A stretch of 64,000 bases of DNA, taken from CAZJYI01 sp964550025 (GTDB taxonomy: Bacteria; Verrucomicrobiota; Kiritimatiellia; UBA8416; CAYOBW01). The first letter of the stretch is position 1, and each line of letters opens with the position of its first letter. Below the pieces are notes generated by a model, which saw nothing but the letters and a program-made list of their open reading frames with translations, did not search any database and was not told the DNA's origin. The DNA lies in the NCBI GenBank assembly GCA_964550025.1, contig CAZJYI010000001.1, forward strand, positions 160,222-224,221. The letters run 5' to 3'. A program made the position numbers and the translations under genes. This document shows, one piece after another, positions 46,601-54,376 of this stretch.

Positions 46601-46840
46601 CCAGGCCAGACAGATCATAGCTTCGCGGAAGTCATCGGCCGCCATCTCAGCTGGATTCGTGGGGTCAAGAGCCAGGGGCCGGTAGACTTCCCACGCCTCC
46701 TTGATGTTCCCGTCCTTGCGGAGACGCTGCGCCTTCTCCCGGCGTGCCGACAAGGCGGCGCTGCCCGCGTCTTCCGCATGGGCCATGAAGCCGAACGCAA
46801 GCACCGTCGCCGCCACGCAAAACCGCAATCCCTGGTTCAT
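40679..46840 (-). CDS. Bacterial alpha-2-macroglobulin family protein with intact thioester
   Basis: A 2,053-residue secreted protease trap from the ATG at 46840 (GAGG six bases ahead; signal FCVAATVLAFGFMAHA). The N-terminal ~600 residues are helical and TPR-like, which is unusual. MG2 begins near residue 640 (TDRPVYRPGQTVSFKMWL), the bait-adjacent DNLTTWRIRGWVMGEG is near 1327, and the thioester domain carries C1512-V-E-Q1515 in YPYGCVEQTLNRFLPA. The Cys-Gln bond would trap attacking proteases covalently. The protein lacks a lipobox, so it is probably soluble in the periplasm or secreted. Many bacterial homologues sit beside a penicillin-binding protein 1C gene; none is here. An upstream ATG at 46894 adds 18 residues ahead of the signal. 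Confidence 0.92.
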   Translation of the reverse strand: MNQGLRFCVAATVLAFGFMAHAEDAGSAALSARREKAQRLRKDGNIKEAWEVYRPLALDPTNPAEMAADDFREAMICLAWLIPYSGRVLAEDGEQLADNLDYKAFRGNMLAAHREKWPVIAAVASSYRVMPRQGFDSLDRDVAYDRTRALQLMTRAIELAAGKADDRQLAALYIELAGILIKSPGNTSPLEYPDFRATWRLQQRTDLSGEVDEREEEYGDTSGVPVEPDGMPVYFRLPDSFESARNDGERWRWALARAAELDPALKPQLDLHYGTFLQDLFGIHTCLRFEDGRYDRGEDGDRWWRNQVRRREELAGLGTHETWAHLATGDERLTLPDEFNFIRVYERAAAGAKSVAGEMALSRLARVFENRCQYDTAAGYWRRSIAQYGDPAAKKRECLAQLIEGVGRFERADPFPAGRNATVRYCFRNATNVHFEVRTIDMLGIIEDFKTCLESKPANPDDLLLDRFDSWEFDRFLSSENGAGFVGDVVAAWNLKLQPDPRRFDSRIRVEVPMLPPGTYRLSATHGPRSVSQLVLRIADTAILEKKLERGPCFFIVDAVSGQPLPGMGVELIGHTYSRHALSDEKKKPVQVKVVAMVSDENGQVMPDVSELQQSFSWLVCATNSDGRLAYEQSRYGRPREEPPGTKSVPPRVFTITDRPVYRPGQTVSFKMWLRESGDDGDVSRFTDRRYDVAIVNSRDDRVFKGECVTDTHGGLNGSFSLPDDARLGTYRIFILNPVENAEGRRTSWGDQGTFRVEEYKKPEMEVTIVPPEEPTLIGEKVTVVVKAKYLFGAPVTKAIVRYSVRCHVQAAAWYPEEEWDWLYGRGYKWTGLDRSERAAAMRRAERGRSYGKDIDEGEAEIGPDGTLAIEIDTASDAEAAGEEDLLYAISVEVADESRRHVETMGSILVPRRPFVVHGWGDRGYYEVGGEVRAHFRVGTAQGTPVQGKGRVRLIKVARGNDAPVETRVFVRNLDADTEGVATLAFRAEAAGQYRLSYAVTDERGHREEGQYSFLVRGDATAARGTGLALIPEKPHYAPGETVRLLVDGGQPGRTVLLFLRPRGGLWEGVYAAPRILRIAGRSEVVEIPVAESDIPSFQVEALSVWNARLESDRVKIHVPPVRKILQVAAEPSAAVARPGDKATVGLKVLGSDGKPVQGTAVLSVYDKAVEYFVAGAPPPDIKRFFWMDHWDFESPYTRCSLAFYAYNRVPPGGRHMDDHGYVSAPSIGSDIEALSSPTGIASNLLQWVKAKRAYESSISYCMADGPSVPPLLDVIGATDAEDDLAVPRLRKAFADTACWAPSLAVDDDGRATVDFTMPDNLTTWRIRGWVMGEGMRVGYATAEMVSSKDLLLRLQAPRFFVEKDETTLSANVHNYLSAAKSVHAALELDGERLAPVGTPSCDVTVASNDQERVDWRVRALTEGETTVRVKALTDEESDAVEMAFPVHVHGMTKTEARCGVVRPGEGAASVAFNIPRERREELSRLEVRFSPTLAGSVVDALPYLAEYPYGCVEQTLNRFLPAVIVQNVLRESGFDLKTIREKSTNLNAQELGSADEQGGRRQQGQGSAVFDEEKLNRKVEQGVRRLYDMARGDDGWGWFSRYGEPSDPYMTAYVVHGLQRVTQATGDEGGWRLEPCISEGTDWLKRYQKAQVRRLSAPADKSKRHKRHADNLDAFVFMVLCDAGERDGSMLELLYRDRQHLSTYGLAMFGLALHTVGEQDKLAMVQRNIEQFLVTNDRNQTAFLALPERRRWWSWCEDEIETHACYLKLLVRTEPKSEKTSRIVKYLVTNRRSGAHWKSTRDTALCIEAIAEYLKASGEDQPDMTVSIVANGETRKEVTVTRENLFTFDNTLVLRGDALRTGKQEITVRRKGRGPVYFNGYLSNFTLEDPIAAAGTGLRIARKYFKLVRGATVVTEPGPRGEPREVEVPSYDRVEVTDDTLLKSGDLVEVQLTLSSANDHEHVMVEDMKAAGLEPDDVISGYKGGPLCPYVEMRDDRVVFLIQSVPRGRHVLTYRLRAETPGRYSALPAVARGMYAAELQANSAEAKLSIED

Positions 46841-46972
46841 TCCAGACCTCGCTTCCCCCTGGGCAAACATCGTGTCGACCGGAAACAGCTGCAACGCGTC
46901 AGAGCATGATGCAATCGAGCTGCACCGTCAAGTCAGACGGTGTCCGATGGGCGGCAGCGGGTGTTGCCCCCC

Positions 46973-47108
46973 GTAGGACGGTGCTCCTGCGCCGTCCTTG
47001 TGGCAGGGCGACGAGGCAGTAAAGAGGAAGTTGCGGCACTCTGTTTCATTCTATCTCAATTCCTGCCTCCGTGCTGCCTCTATGGACGGCGCAGGAGCAC
47101 CGTCCTAC
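46973..47108. repeat. Perfect 25-bp inverted repeat flanking 86 bp
   Basis: GTAGGACGGTGCTCCTGCGC... at 46973-46997 is exactly mirrored at 47084-47108. Each arm is itself a small hairpin (GGACGG...CCGTCC). There is no open frame between the arms. It fits a MITE or REP-like non-autonomous element. Confidence 0.75.
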
Positions 47109-47230
47109 TTTGCGCCCGCACTCACAACCCCTTTTCGGACAGGGGCATTCTAGGCCTGCATGCTGACTGTATTTGGCACAATACGGTCAATATGACCTGA
47201 CACTCTCCTTCCCTTTGGCGTTGCCACGGG

Positions 47231-47256
47231 GACGGACGGGGTGTAACCCGTCCGTC
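47231..47256. other. 10-bp-stem hairpin
   Basis: GACGGACGGG and CCCGTCCGTC pair perfectly around a six-base loop (GTGTAA). It lies 130 bases 3' of the response-regulator gene. There is no T-run on either strand, so a rho-independent terminator role is doubtful; it could be another copy of an intergenic palindrome. Confidence 0.5.
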
Positions 47257-47385
47257 TCCATGTCAGCATACCAGCCGTTCCCTGCTCCTGGAGGGTCGAG
47301 TTCCACCTCGACCGTGCCCAAGGAAGGGCAGAAGAGAAGACCGTACGTCACCTGAACCGCGGATAGCGCGTCCCCATCGGCACCT

Positions 47386-48072
47386 TCACCCCTCCATCCG
47401 GTATCCCGCATTGTGCACGGTCTTGATGATGGCCGGGTGTTTCGGGTCGAGCTCTATGCGCTTGCGGAGCTGCGAGATGTGCTGGTCGAGGGAGCGGCTG
47501 TTGGGCATGTAGTTCATGCCCCAGCACGCGTTGAACATCGTGTCGCGATCGACCACCCTGCCCTTGTTCCGCGCAAGCAGCTCCAGGATCTTGACGTCCC
47601 TGAGACTCAGTTCGATCGCTTCCTCCCCGCGATAGGCGCGCAGCTCGGCAGGCACGACCCGCAGGTCGCCCGCCTTGAATACGCGTTCGGGTTCGCCCGA
47701 CTTCCGCGCGGCCATGCACCGGCGCGTTACCGCCCGGATGCGAGCGATGACCTCCCGCACGCCGAAGGGCTTCACGATGTAGTCGTCGGCGCCCAGCTCC
47801 AGCCCGAGGACCTTGTCGATCTCCTCCGACTTCGCACTGATGAAGATGACCGGAACGGTGGCGTCAAAACGGCGGATCTCCCTGCAGACATCGTAGCCGT
47901 TGACGTCGGGCATCATGATGTCGAGGCAGACAACGTCCGGCGCCTGCTCTGCGAAGGCTGCCAGGGCCTCCTTCCCGTTGGCCGCCTGCACGGTTTCATA
48001 GCCCTCGTTCTCGAATACCTCGACGAGCCCGATGAGTGTGTTGGGATCGTCCTCCGCCACAAGGATCTTCAT
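47386..48072 (-). CDS. OmpR/PhoB-family response regulator
   Basis: A 228-residue two-domain regulator. The receiver has acidic residues in ILVAEDDPN, the phospho-acceptor D51 in VVCLDIMMPDVNG, a Ser switch in VIFISAKS and K in DDYIVKPFG. The C-terminal winged helix (about 130-228: LSLRDVKILELLARNKGRVV, then SRSLDQHISQLRKRIELDP) binds DNA. Its ATG overlaps the stop of the upstream histidine kinase (ATGA), so the pair is translationally coupled. The target genes are unknown. Confidence 0.95.
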   Translation of the reverse strand: MKILVAEDDPNTLIGLVEVFENEGYETVQAANGKEALAAFAEQAPDVVCLDIMMPDVNGYDVCREIRRFDATVPVIFISAKSEEIDKVLGLELGADDYIVKPFGVREVIARIRAVTRRCMAARKSGEPERVFKAGDLRVVPAELRAYRGEEAIELSLRDVKILELLARNKGRVVDRDTMFNACWGMNYMPNSRSLDQHISQLRKRIELDPKHPAIIKTVHNAGYRMEG

Positions 48073-49625
48073 CCTGCTCCCCCAATCCTAAGCTCCACCC
48101 TGAAACACGCGCCCTCTTCGGCCGGCTCCAGCACCAGGTCGCCGCCGTGCAAGCGCGCCAGGTCCCTTGCTATGGCCAGTCCCATCCCCGTGCCGGAAAC
48201 TCCATCCGTCAGCTTGTTGCTGAGCCGGTTGAATGCGCCGAACACGGTCTCCCTTGCGTGGGGCGGAATGCCCGGCCCCCTGTCCCGCACGCTGACCGAT
48301 ACCCGGTCGCGCTCCCGGCTGCTTTCCACGCCCAGGTACTTGCCGGCCACGGCATACTTTTCGACGTTGCTGAACAGGTTGCCGAGGATCTGTTCGAGAA
48401 CGTCGGCATCGAACAGCGCGGACTCTCCCGCCCCGGCGCGAAACTCGATGTTCACGCCCTTGCTCTCCAGCGCCGCGCGGAAATGAGCCAGGACCTTCGC
48501 GATGACGCGGTCCGGGACGCCCTCCGAAGCGTGCAGCTTGAGCTTGCCCCTGCGCGCCCTGGCAAACGTGAGCACGTTGGCAATCAGGCGACTCAGACGC
48601 TCCGCCTCCGAAACGATGATGCCGACTTTTCGCCTGCTCTTCTCGTCGTCCTCGGGAATCGCCTGCTCCAGCAACTCCGCATGCATCCGGATGTTCGTTA
48701 ACGGCGTCTTGAGCTCATGCGAAACCTGGTTGACGAAACTCACTCGTTGAGATGCCTCTCTCATCTCGCGGGAGCTCTCGCGGTGGAAGTACACGGCCAG
48801 GGCCACCAGCATAATTGCCACGGCAACGAGGCCCGACAACACGTTGAAGAGGGCCCCGCCCGGCGGCAGCAGTCCGCCTCGGGACCGGGGCACGAAATAC
48901 TCGAGCGACCACGCGGTGAACGGTCGCACCACGGAAACGACAACTGCTGGATCTTCGCCCTCGCCCGGCTCGTACATCCCCCACTGGTAGATCGCATCGC
49001 CCCCGGCGTCGCACATCACGATGCGTCCGTCGGGCAGCCTCGGGGATTCCGGGTCCAGGACCGGCAGCAGGTTCACCACCTCGGACATCAGGCCCATCCG
49101 CTCCAGTTCGAAGCCGACGATTTTTCCGTCCTCCGTGCGCCGCCAGAAGATAACGTTGACCCCCTTTCCCCAGAACCACGTGTGCCACCCGTGGTTTCGA
49201 GGCGACTGACGGTAGTCCCCCGGCGGCTTGTAGAACGTCTCCCCGTCAGCCCACAGTGACGACGTGCGGACGAAGAAGCTCCTCTCCTTGTCCGTCAGTT
49301 CTCCCACGGGCCCCGGGTAGACGAACGTCCCGTCGGCCCCCAGCACGAAGACCTGTCTGACAAACGGGTTTTCACGCGCCAGTCTCCTGAGTCGTCCCGA
49401 GTCGTGAGAAGGAAGATGCGCGAGCTTCAGAAGGGCGCGCTCGCGCTGTTCGATGAACCGGGCGATACCGGCGTTGATGTCCGACAGCCGTCCGGCCAGG
49501 ACCTTCTCGAACCGCGCCTGAACGCGCTCCTGCTCACCGCGCGCGATCCGCAGGCCGAGCCAGACCATCAGCCCGAGAGGGATCAACACCATGAGCAGGA
49601 GTATCGCGTTCAGTCTTGGTTTCAT
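48069..49625 (-). CDS. Sensor histidine kinase
   Basis: A 518-residue membrane kinase. TM1 (LNAILLLMVLIPLGLMVWLG, about 5-25), a periplasmic sensor domain of about 230 residues, TM2 (VLSGLVAVAIMLVALAVYF, about 262-280), then HisKA with H303 in NQVSHELKTPLTNIRMHAEL and HATPase motifs NLFSNVEKYA, RDRGPGIPP and GTGMGLAIARDLA. It is first in the operon and overlaps the response regulator by four bases. The ATG at 49625 directly precedes TM1; an upstream in-frame start (49694) would add 23 non-hydrophobic residues. The signal sensed is unknown. Confidence 0.93.
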   Translation of the reverse strand: MKPRLNAILLLMVLIPLGLMVWLGLRIARGEQERVQARFEKVLAGRLSDINAGIARFIEQRERALLKLAHLPSHDSGRLRRLARENPFVRQVFVLGADGTFVYPGPVGELTDKERSFFVRTSSLWADGETFYKPPGDYRQSPRNHGWHTWFWGKGVNVIFWRRTEDGKIVGFELERMGLMSEVVNLLPVLDPESPRLPDGRIVMCDAGGDAIYQWGMYEPGEGEDPAVVVSVVRPFTAWSLEYFVPRSRGGLLPPGGALFNVLSGLVAVAIMLVALAVYFHRESSREMREASQRVSFVNQVSHELKTPLTNIRMHAELLEQAIPEDDEKSRRKVGIIVSEAERLSRLIANVLTFARARRGKLKLHASEGVPDRVIAKVLAHFRAALESKGVNIEFRAGAGESALFDADVLEQILGNLFSNVEKYAVAGKYLGVESSRERDRVSVSVRDRGPGIPPHARETVFGAFNRLSNKLTDGVSGTGMGLAIARDLARLHGGDLVLEPAEEGACFRVELRIGGAG

Positions 49626-49678
49626 TGCGTCCGTTCGAGCGCCTCCCCCGCCTTCTGGTTCCTGATTGAGGAGAACCT

Positions 49679-49778
49679 GTAGCCCGTCCGCCACAGGCGG
49701 AAACGTGGACTCCCCCCTCGCCGTACGTATTCGCTCCAGTCTCAGCCCGCTTCCGTCCGCCGCGGACGGAGGGCTACG
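49679..49778 (-). repeat. ~100-bp dispersed double-hairpin element, copy 2
   Basis: This is the reverse-orientation copy of the element at 18897-18994; 49679-49705 is the exact reverse complement of 18968-18994. It fills most of the gap between the histidine kinase and the vWA gene. Confidence 0.72.
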
Positions 49779-49812
49779 TGAAACGGTGTCGAACCGCGTC
49801 CCTCAGAGGGGA

Positions 49813-51141
49813 CTACCGGTATTGCATCTGGTTGTCGTTGTAGTACTGGTCTCTCAGCATGCGCTTGCGCTGCCTTGTCCAATTCTCCTCGTCCAGGTTT
49901 TGCATGTCGTCCCGGTTGGCGTCGTAGTACTCCTTCAACTCCTCCGACTTGTACCGCTTCGAGTGCTCGGCGAGGTAGTCGACGTTGCCGGCCAGCACCT
50001 TCTCCGCCTCGGCCACGCGTCCCCTGTCCCGCAACTCGAGGGCCATCTTGTTCTTCTCCGTCGCGACGTGCAGGACAACGGAAACCATGACGTCGCTCTT
50101 GGTGCTCTGCGCGATCTTCCCCGCGTCGTCGGTGAAGCGGACCGCCACCGTGCTGGTGAGCGTGTCGGTCGTTTTCGTCTGCATGTTCGCGTAGGACACT
50201 TCGACCTTCGCGACGTCCCTTGCCCTGCCCGCCTTCTCCGGCGAGACCTCGACTTCCAGGAGAACGTACTTCTCCTGCTGACTGTAGAGCTGATTGAGCG
50301 TTGTGATGATGCGTCGCCCGGAAATCTCGGCATCGCGCCCGAAGACGCGTACGGGACGAATCCCCGGCGCGCAGTCGATCGTCACAACCACTTCCTGCGC
50401 CACGACGGACAGGATATCGCCGAACTCGTGATTGAAGATCCTGGCCAGGTCCGTTGTCCCCTCCGCGAAGGCGTGGTTGCCGTCACTCCTGCCCGCGAGC
50501 TGGGTCATCAGGTCCTCGTTGTAGTTGTTGCCCAACCCGACCGTCGTGACCGTGATGCCTTCCTTGCCGAGGGACGCGCCCAGCTCGCCCAGGGCGCCCG
50601 GGCTGTCCGGTCCGACGTTCGCCAACCCGTCTGACAGAAGAACCACGCGGTTCACCTGGTTCTTCTCGATGAACTTCCTGACTTCGTTAGCACCGCGGCT
50701 GACACCGGCAAAGAGCGCGGTCGAGCCGCCGGCGCGGAGACCGTCTATCCCACGGCGGATCGTCGCGCGGTCGGACACCTTGGTGGCCGGGACAAGGACG
50801 GTAACCGTGCTGTCGTACGCGATGACGGAGACAATATCGTCGCTGCGCAGGCGGTCAACCGCCATCAGGGCCGCCTCCTTCGCCTTCTGGATCTTCTCTC
50901 CCTGCATGGAGCCGGACTTGTCGATTACGAGGGCGACATTGACTCTCGCCCGTTCGGCCGCGTCCGTCATTTCGAAACCGGTGAGGCCCACCTTCAGGAA
51001 GGTGGTCTGTTTCTCGGCCGCCTTGAGAAACGGGTTCGACATCGAGACGTTGAGCTTGACCTGGCGCGCCGGCGCGATGGTCGCGAGAGCCGCGGATACG
51101 AGCGTAGCGGCAATCAGCATTCTTGTGACTGGTGACTTCAT
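49813..51141 (-). CDS. Secreted vWA-domain protein (YfbK-like)
   Basis: A 442-residue exported protein with a signal peptide (MLIAATLVSAALATIAPA). The von Willebrand A domain (about 65-245) has an intact MIDAS: D74 in LVIDKSGSM, T in GGSTALFAG and D in LLSDGLANVG. The C-terminal half (VVVTIDCAPGIRPVRVFG onwards) resembles the beta-sandwich found after vWA in YfbK-type proteins, ending in a helical tail rich in Arg, Asn and Gln. It binds a divalent metal and probably a protein ligand in the periplasm. No MoxR gene is adjacent, although one lies about 18 kb away. It is downstream of no obvious operon partner. Confidence 0.87.
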   Translation of the reverse strand: MKSPVTRMLIAATLVSAALATIAPARQVKLNVSMSNPFLKAAEKQTTFLKVGLTGFEMTDAAERARVNVALVIDKSGSMQGEKIQKAKEAALMAVDRLRSDDIVSVIAYDSTVTVLVPATKVSDRATIRRGIDGLRAGGSTALFAGVSRGANEVRKFIEKNQVNRVVLLSDGLANVGPDSPGALGELGASLGKEGITVTTVGLGNNYNEDLMTQLAGRSDGNHAFAEGTTDLARIFNHEFGDILSVVAQEVVVTIDCAPGIRPVRVFGRDAEISGRRIITTLNQLYSQQEKYVLLEVEVSPEKAGRARDVAKVEVSYANMQTKTTDTLTSTVAVRFTDDAGKIAQSTKSDVMVSVVLHVATEKNKMALELRDRGRVAEAEKVLAGNVDYLAEHSKRYKSEELKEYYDANRDDMQNLDEENWTRQRKRMLRDQYYNDNQMQYR

Positions 51142-51624
51142 CGTTCACTCCTCTGGTCTGTCAGTGTAGGTGTTCCGTCGTCATTCTGCACGCAAACAAT
51201 CTGCGCGGTTCGGGTCTGGAATCTCGCTTCCGGTGTCACCTCCCTTCCTATCGTCCCGGCCGCTGTTCTTCGGTTCACCGGTATTAACGCACGGGACGGG
51301 CGGAAGGTGGTCAGATGGAGGTAAAATGGATGTAAGAAGGATGTAAGGCCGCAATCGGCAGCTCGCCAACCACAGATGGACGCAGATGAACGCGGATGGG
51401 AAGGGAGGGAGTACCCACGGATGGGATGCACGACTTTCACCGATCTTAATCGCACTCTCTCGCGCCCCGATCGCCTCGAGGCGGTTTGGGGGCGATGGGT
51501 GAGGGGGAGGAGTGGGATTACGATCCGGGAAGGGAAGAGCGGGCGCGGAACAAGAGATCTTCACACGAGACGAAGATCCTGCGCGATCACCGTGCCGTTT
51601 CCTGCTGACTGTACCAGACCCGTA
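51142..51624. other. Intergenic region with CACAGATG-type repeat, no gene seen
   Basis: No gene is supported. The segment CCACAGATGGACGCAGATGA at about 51370-51389 is a short tandem-like motif (ACAGATG/GCAGATG). An open frame entering from 51376 on the plus strand is the shadow of the DUF1080 gene. Confidence 0.5.
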
Positions 51625-53364
51625 TCACTCTCCGATCGGCAGCACCACGAGGTTGCGGTATTGCATGTGGGCGCCTTCGGTCTGCAGGCAGATCTTGCCC
51701 GGCGTAACCCAGCAGTTGGTGGCCGTGTTCTGCAACAGGTCGTTGACCACGATTTCCAGGTCGCCGCCGTTGAGCATGATCTCGTATTCGTTCCACTCGC
51801 CGAGCGGGCGTTCGTTGCTGCGCGCCAGCTTGGGCGTGTGGCGCCCGCGCGTTCGCGTGGCGTCCGCCTGCATCGGGAACGCACCGATGTTCCAGATGTC
51901 GCCCAGGTTGCGGATCATGCCCTGGGCTTCGATGGAACGGGGCCAGACCTTGTCCTCTCCGACCATGCGCAGAAGCACGCCGCCGTTGCCGCGGGTCAGG
52001 TGCCGGAGCTGGAGACGGAATGCATAGCTGGTGAAGTCGGCCGTGGTGCGGATGTAGCCGGCGGGCGATCCCGCGTTGTCGATCACGCCCTCTTTGACGC
52101 TCCACGTGTCGCGCAGGCGTTCCGACGAATGCGTCCAGCCGTCGAGCGTTTTGCCGTCGAAGATGCGGAAGGCCTCGCCGAACGGGATGTCGAGATTCCT
52201 GAGCAAGATGTCCTTGAACTCGACGAGCATTGGCGGCCCGGAGTGAATCTGCAGCGCGAACAGTCCTTCCCTCGCGGCTTTCGGGTCGTTGTCGATGAGC
52301 TCAACCGTGGGATAGCCGTTGAGCGTGTGCGTGACGTGGTTGCCGCGCGCCTCGATCACGTACTCGTTCCACGCCTGGTCCTTATAGTACTCCGCCTCGA
52401 CCAGGGCCTTCTTGTCCGCAACTTGACTCACGACTTCCTTCTTGCCGTTTTCGTCGATGATCATGAAGTCGCCCACGTTGACCAGCCAGCCGCGCGACGC
52501 TTCGTCGTAGAGGAACCCGACTTTGCCGGGGGCGTTCTCGACCTCGGCCTGGTATCCGGCAACGCGCCACTTGGCAAACTCGCGGCAGCGATACTGGATG
52601 CCGGAGTTCCCATTGCGGATCCGGAATTTGAGGCGCATGACGAAGTTGGTCAGAACGCCGCCGCGCCAAACGAGAAACGTGTTGTGGGGCGCGACGGCCT
52701 CGGGGGTCGTTTCGCCACGGATGACGCCGTCCCGTACGGACCAGAAGCGCGGATCGCCGTCCCAGCCGTCAAGATCCTTGCCGTTGAAAACCGGAGCAAA
52801 CCCTTCCGGAATCGGTTCGGGTTCCTCGGGCAGAGGTTCCCCGTTGGTGATGAAGCCGGCCTCGGCCCAGTCGGCATGATCACAGGAGATTCCGTTGCCG
52901 CCGTCGCCAACGACAAGGCGGATGAGCTTCGCGCCTTTCGGGATCGCGACGTCGATGGGCAACGGCGCATCGGCTGGAGTCAAGACCTTGGAAAGGAACA
53001 ACTCCTTGTCGTCCGCATAGACCCCGAACGTGACCGAGGCGCCGGCGTCGTCCTGCTTCTCATCGTCGATCCCGACGATGGCCGTGAAACGCTCGATCTG
53101 GGGATGGGCGCGGTAGACCAGCTCCGAGTAGGCGTGGACACCCATGCCCTTGCCGAACGCCTTGCCGCGAATACGGATCGGGTTGTCCTCGATCGACAGG
53201 TCCGGGCGCGGTTCCCCGTTCCAGCCATTGGTGGCCCGGATGGCCCGAATATCGGAGAGGTAGACATCCGGTTTGGCTGCGGATTGCGCAGGGGACAGCG
53301 CGCTGAGGGCGAGCGACCCGACGATGCAGACGACAACCAACGGAGCCAGCTTCAGTGTTTTCAT
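51625..53364 (-). CDS. Secreted NPCBM plus double DUF1080 (3-keto-disaccharide hydrolase-like) protein
   Basis: A 579-residue exported protein from the ATG at 53364 (GGGGA ahead). The signal peptide (PLVVVCIVGSLALSALSPAQS) is followed by an NPCBM-type carbohydrate-binding domain (about 29-170: VYLSDIRAIRATNGWNGEPR, GMGVHAYSELVYRAH). Then come two DUF1080 jelly rolls: about 185-390 (FAPVFNGKDLDGWDGDP, NGNSGIQYRC) and about 395-579 (FRIFDGKTLDGWTHSSE, LRHLTRGNGGVLLR). DUF1080 proteins include 3-keto-disaccharide hydrolases and many sugar-binding relatives. The duplication suggests one enzymatic and one accessory domain, but this is not provable from sequence. It is monocistronic. Confidence 0.87.
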   Translation of the reverse strand: MKTLKLAPLVVVCIVGSLALSALSPAQSAAKPDVYLSDIRAIRATNGWNGEPRPDLSIEDNPIRIRGKAFGKGMGVHAYSELVYRAHPQIERFTAIVGIDDEKQDDAGASVTFGVYADDKELFLSKVLTPADAPLPIDVAIPKGAKLIRLVVGDGGNGISCDHADWAEAGFITNGEPLPEEPEPIPEGFAPVFNGKDLDGWDGDPRFWSVRDGVIRGETTPEAVAPHNTFLVWRGGVLTNFVMRLKFRIRNGNSGIQYRCREFAKWRVAGYQAEVENAPGKVGFLYDEASRGWLVNVGDFMIIDENGKKEVVSQVADKKALVEAEYYKDQAWNEYVIEARGNHVTHTLNGYPTVELIDNDPKAAREGLFALQIHSGPPMLVEFKDILLRNLDIPFGEAFRIFDGKTLDGWTHSSERLRDTWSVKEGVIDNAGSPAGYIRTTADFTSYAFRLQLRHLTRGNGGVLLRMVGEDKVWPRSIEAQGMIRNLGDIWNIGAFPMQADATRTRGRHTPKLARSNERPLGEWNEYEIMLNGGDLEIVVNDLLQNTATNCWVTPGKICLQTEGAHMQYRNLVVLPIGE

Positions 53365-53556
53365 GATTCCCCATTCTTGTTTGTGACGTGAAGGGCAGCT
53401 CGGACGTTCTTCGAGCCGCGGACAATCGTTGCGAGGAATGTACCGCAAGAGCGATTCCGAGGAAACCAAATAGCGGAACGTCCGCCAGACCGCAGATGCC
53501 GTACCGCGGGAAACGGTGAGATGTACTCGGTTGAGAGTTGACGTCCGATCAAGATG

Positions 53557-53576
53557 GTTATACAGTAGGGTATAAC
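53557..53576. promoter_or_regulatory. Palindromic operator of the AbrB/PIN pair
   Basis: GTTATAC at 53557-53563 and GTATAAC at 53570-53576 form a perfect 7-bp inverted repeat with a six-base spacer, 23 bases before the antitoxin ATG. It overlaps the probable -10 region and suits autorepression by the dimeric antitoxin. Confidence 0.55.
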
Positions 53577-53598
53577 GCTGATGTAAAAGGTGAATGCT

Positions 53599-53850
53599 AT
53601 GTTGATGAAAGTCTTCAACAAAGGACAGATTGTCATTCCGGCCGAGATGCGGAGAGCTCTGGGCATACAGGTTGGCGACAGGCTGGACGTCGAGATTGAC
53701 CAGGAACGTCACACCATCGAATTGCATAAGCCTGATGAGCGCAAATCGCGGGAATTGGCGGGGGCGTTTGCCGGGTATGCAAAGGGGAGAGCTTTTCCGG
53801 CACGTGAGGAGATGCAGGACGCTCTAGCGAAGGGGCTACGGAATGGCTGA
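53599..53850 (+). CDS. Type II antitoxin, AbrB/MazE family
   Basis: An 83-residue protein with an N-terminal swapped-hairpin DNA-binding domain (VFNKGQIVIPAEMRRALGIQ, then GDRLDVEIDQERHTIEL) and a C-terminal helical toxin-binding tail. AAAGG lies eight bases before the ATG at 53599; a GTG at 53590 would add three residues. It overlaps the downstream PIN toxin by eight bases. It probably represses its own promoter at the palindrome upstream and blocks the nuclease. Confidence 0.87.
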   Translation: MLMKVFNKGQIVIPAEMRRALGIQVGDRLDVEIDQERHTIELHKPDERKSRELAGAFAGYAKGRAFPAREEMQDALAKGLRNG

Positions 53851-54259
53851 CATTCCGGTTGATACCAACGTCATTCTCCGCTATCTGGTGGAGGATCCCG
53901 ACGCAATCGATCCAAAATTCGTGGGCGTCTACAGTTTCTTCGAGAAGATCGAGACGGGTAGACTGATGGTGCAGCTTCCGGAGCTTGTTCTCTTTCAAGC
54001 GTATTTCGTCCTGACTTCCTACTACCGGGTGCCACGGTCCGAAGCAGCAAAGAAGCTCGGCAGTCTGGTGACGTTCCGAGGCATCAGGATGGCCGAGAAG
54101 GAAATCGCCATCGCCTGCCTGAAACGGCTGGAGGAGAAGAACCTGGACCTGGTGGATGCATATCTTCTGGCATGGGCCGAGCAGAAGGGAATCCCGGGAA
54201 TATATTCCTTCGACAGTGATCTTGCCACGGATGCCGTAGACACTCTGCCCGTGAAATGA
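53843..54259 (+). CDS. Type II toxin, PIN-domain ribonuclease (VapC-like)
   Basis: A 138-residue PIN domain. D7 in IPVDTNVILRYLVED, Glu in QLPELVLFQAYF, Asp in NLDLVDAYLLAWA and the last acidic pair in IYSFDSDL make the Mg2+ site. AbrB-type antitoxins pairing with this class are known as VapBC. The gene overlaps the antitoxin by eight bases, so translation is coupled. RNA cleavage is the family's activity; the target is unknown. Confidence 0.88.
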   Translation: MADIPVDTNVILRYLVEDPDAIDPKFVGVYSFFEKIETGRLMVQLPELVLFQAYFVLTSYYRVPRSEAAKKLGSLVTFRGIRMAEKEIAIACLKRLEEKNLDLVDAYLLAWAEQKGIPGIYSFDSDLATDAVDTLPVK

Positions 54260-54376
54260 CTTTCAGATACGTGACGTCGTATTGACGAGTCTGCAACTCT
54301 GCCATGACACCGTCGTCGGCCGCGTGCTATGCTGAAGGACAAGGTGGGATGGCCGGCCAAGTCTTGTTGCATGGTC

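Larger units (their letters stand above)
46841..47385. other. Intergenic repeat-bearing region, no gene seen
   Basis: This 545-base gap between the alpha-2-macroglobulin start and the response-regulator stop contains a perfect 25-bp inverted repeat and a 10-bp-stem hairpin (listed separately) plus a GGTCGAG...CTCGACC stem near 47298. Short open frames lack Shine-Dalgarno sites. Confidence 0.5.
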
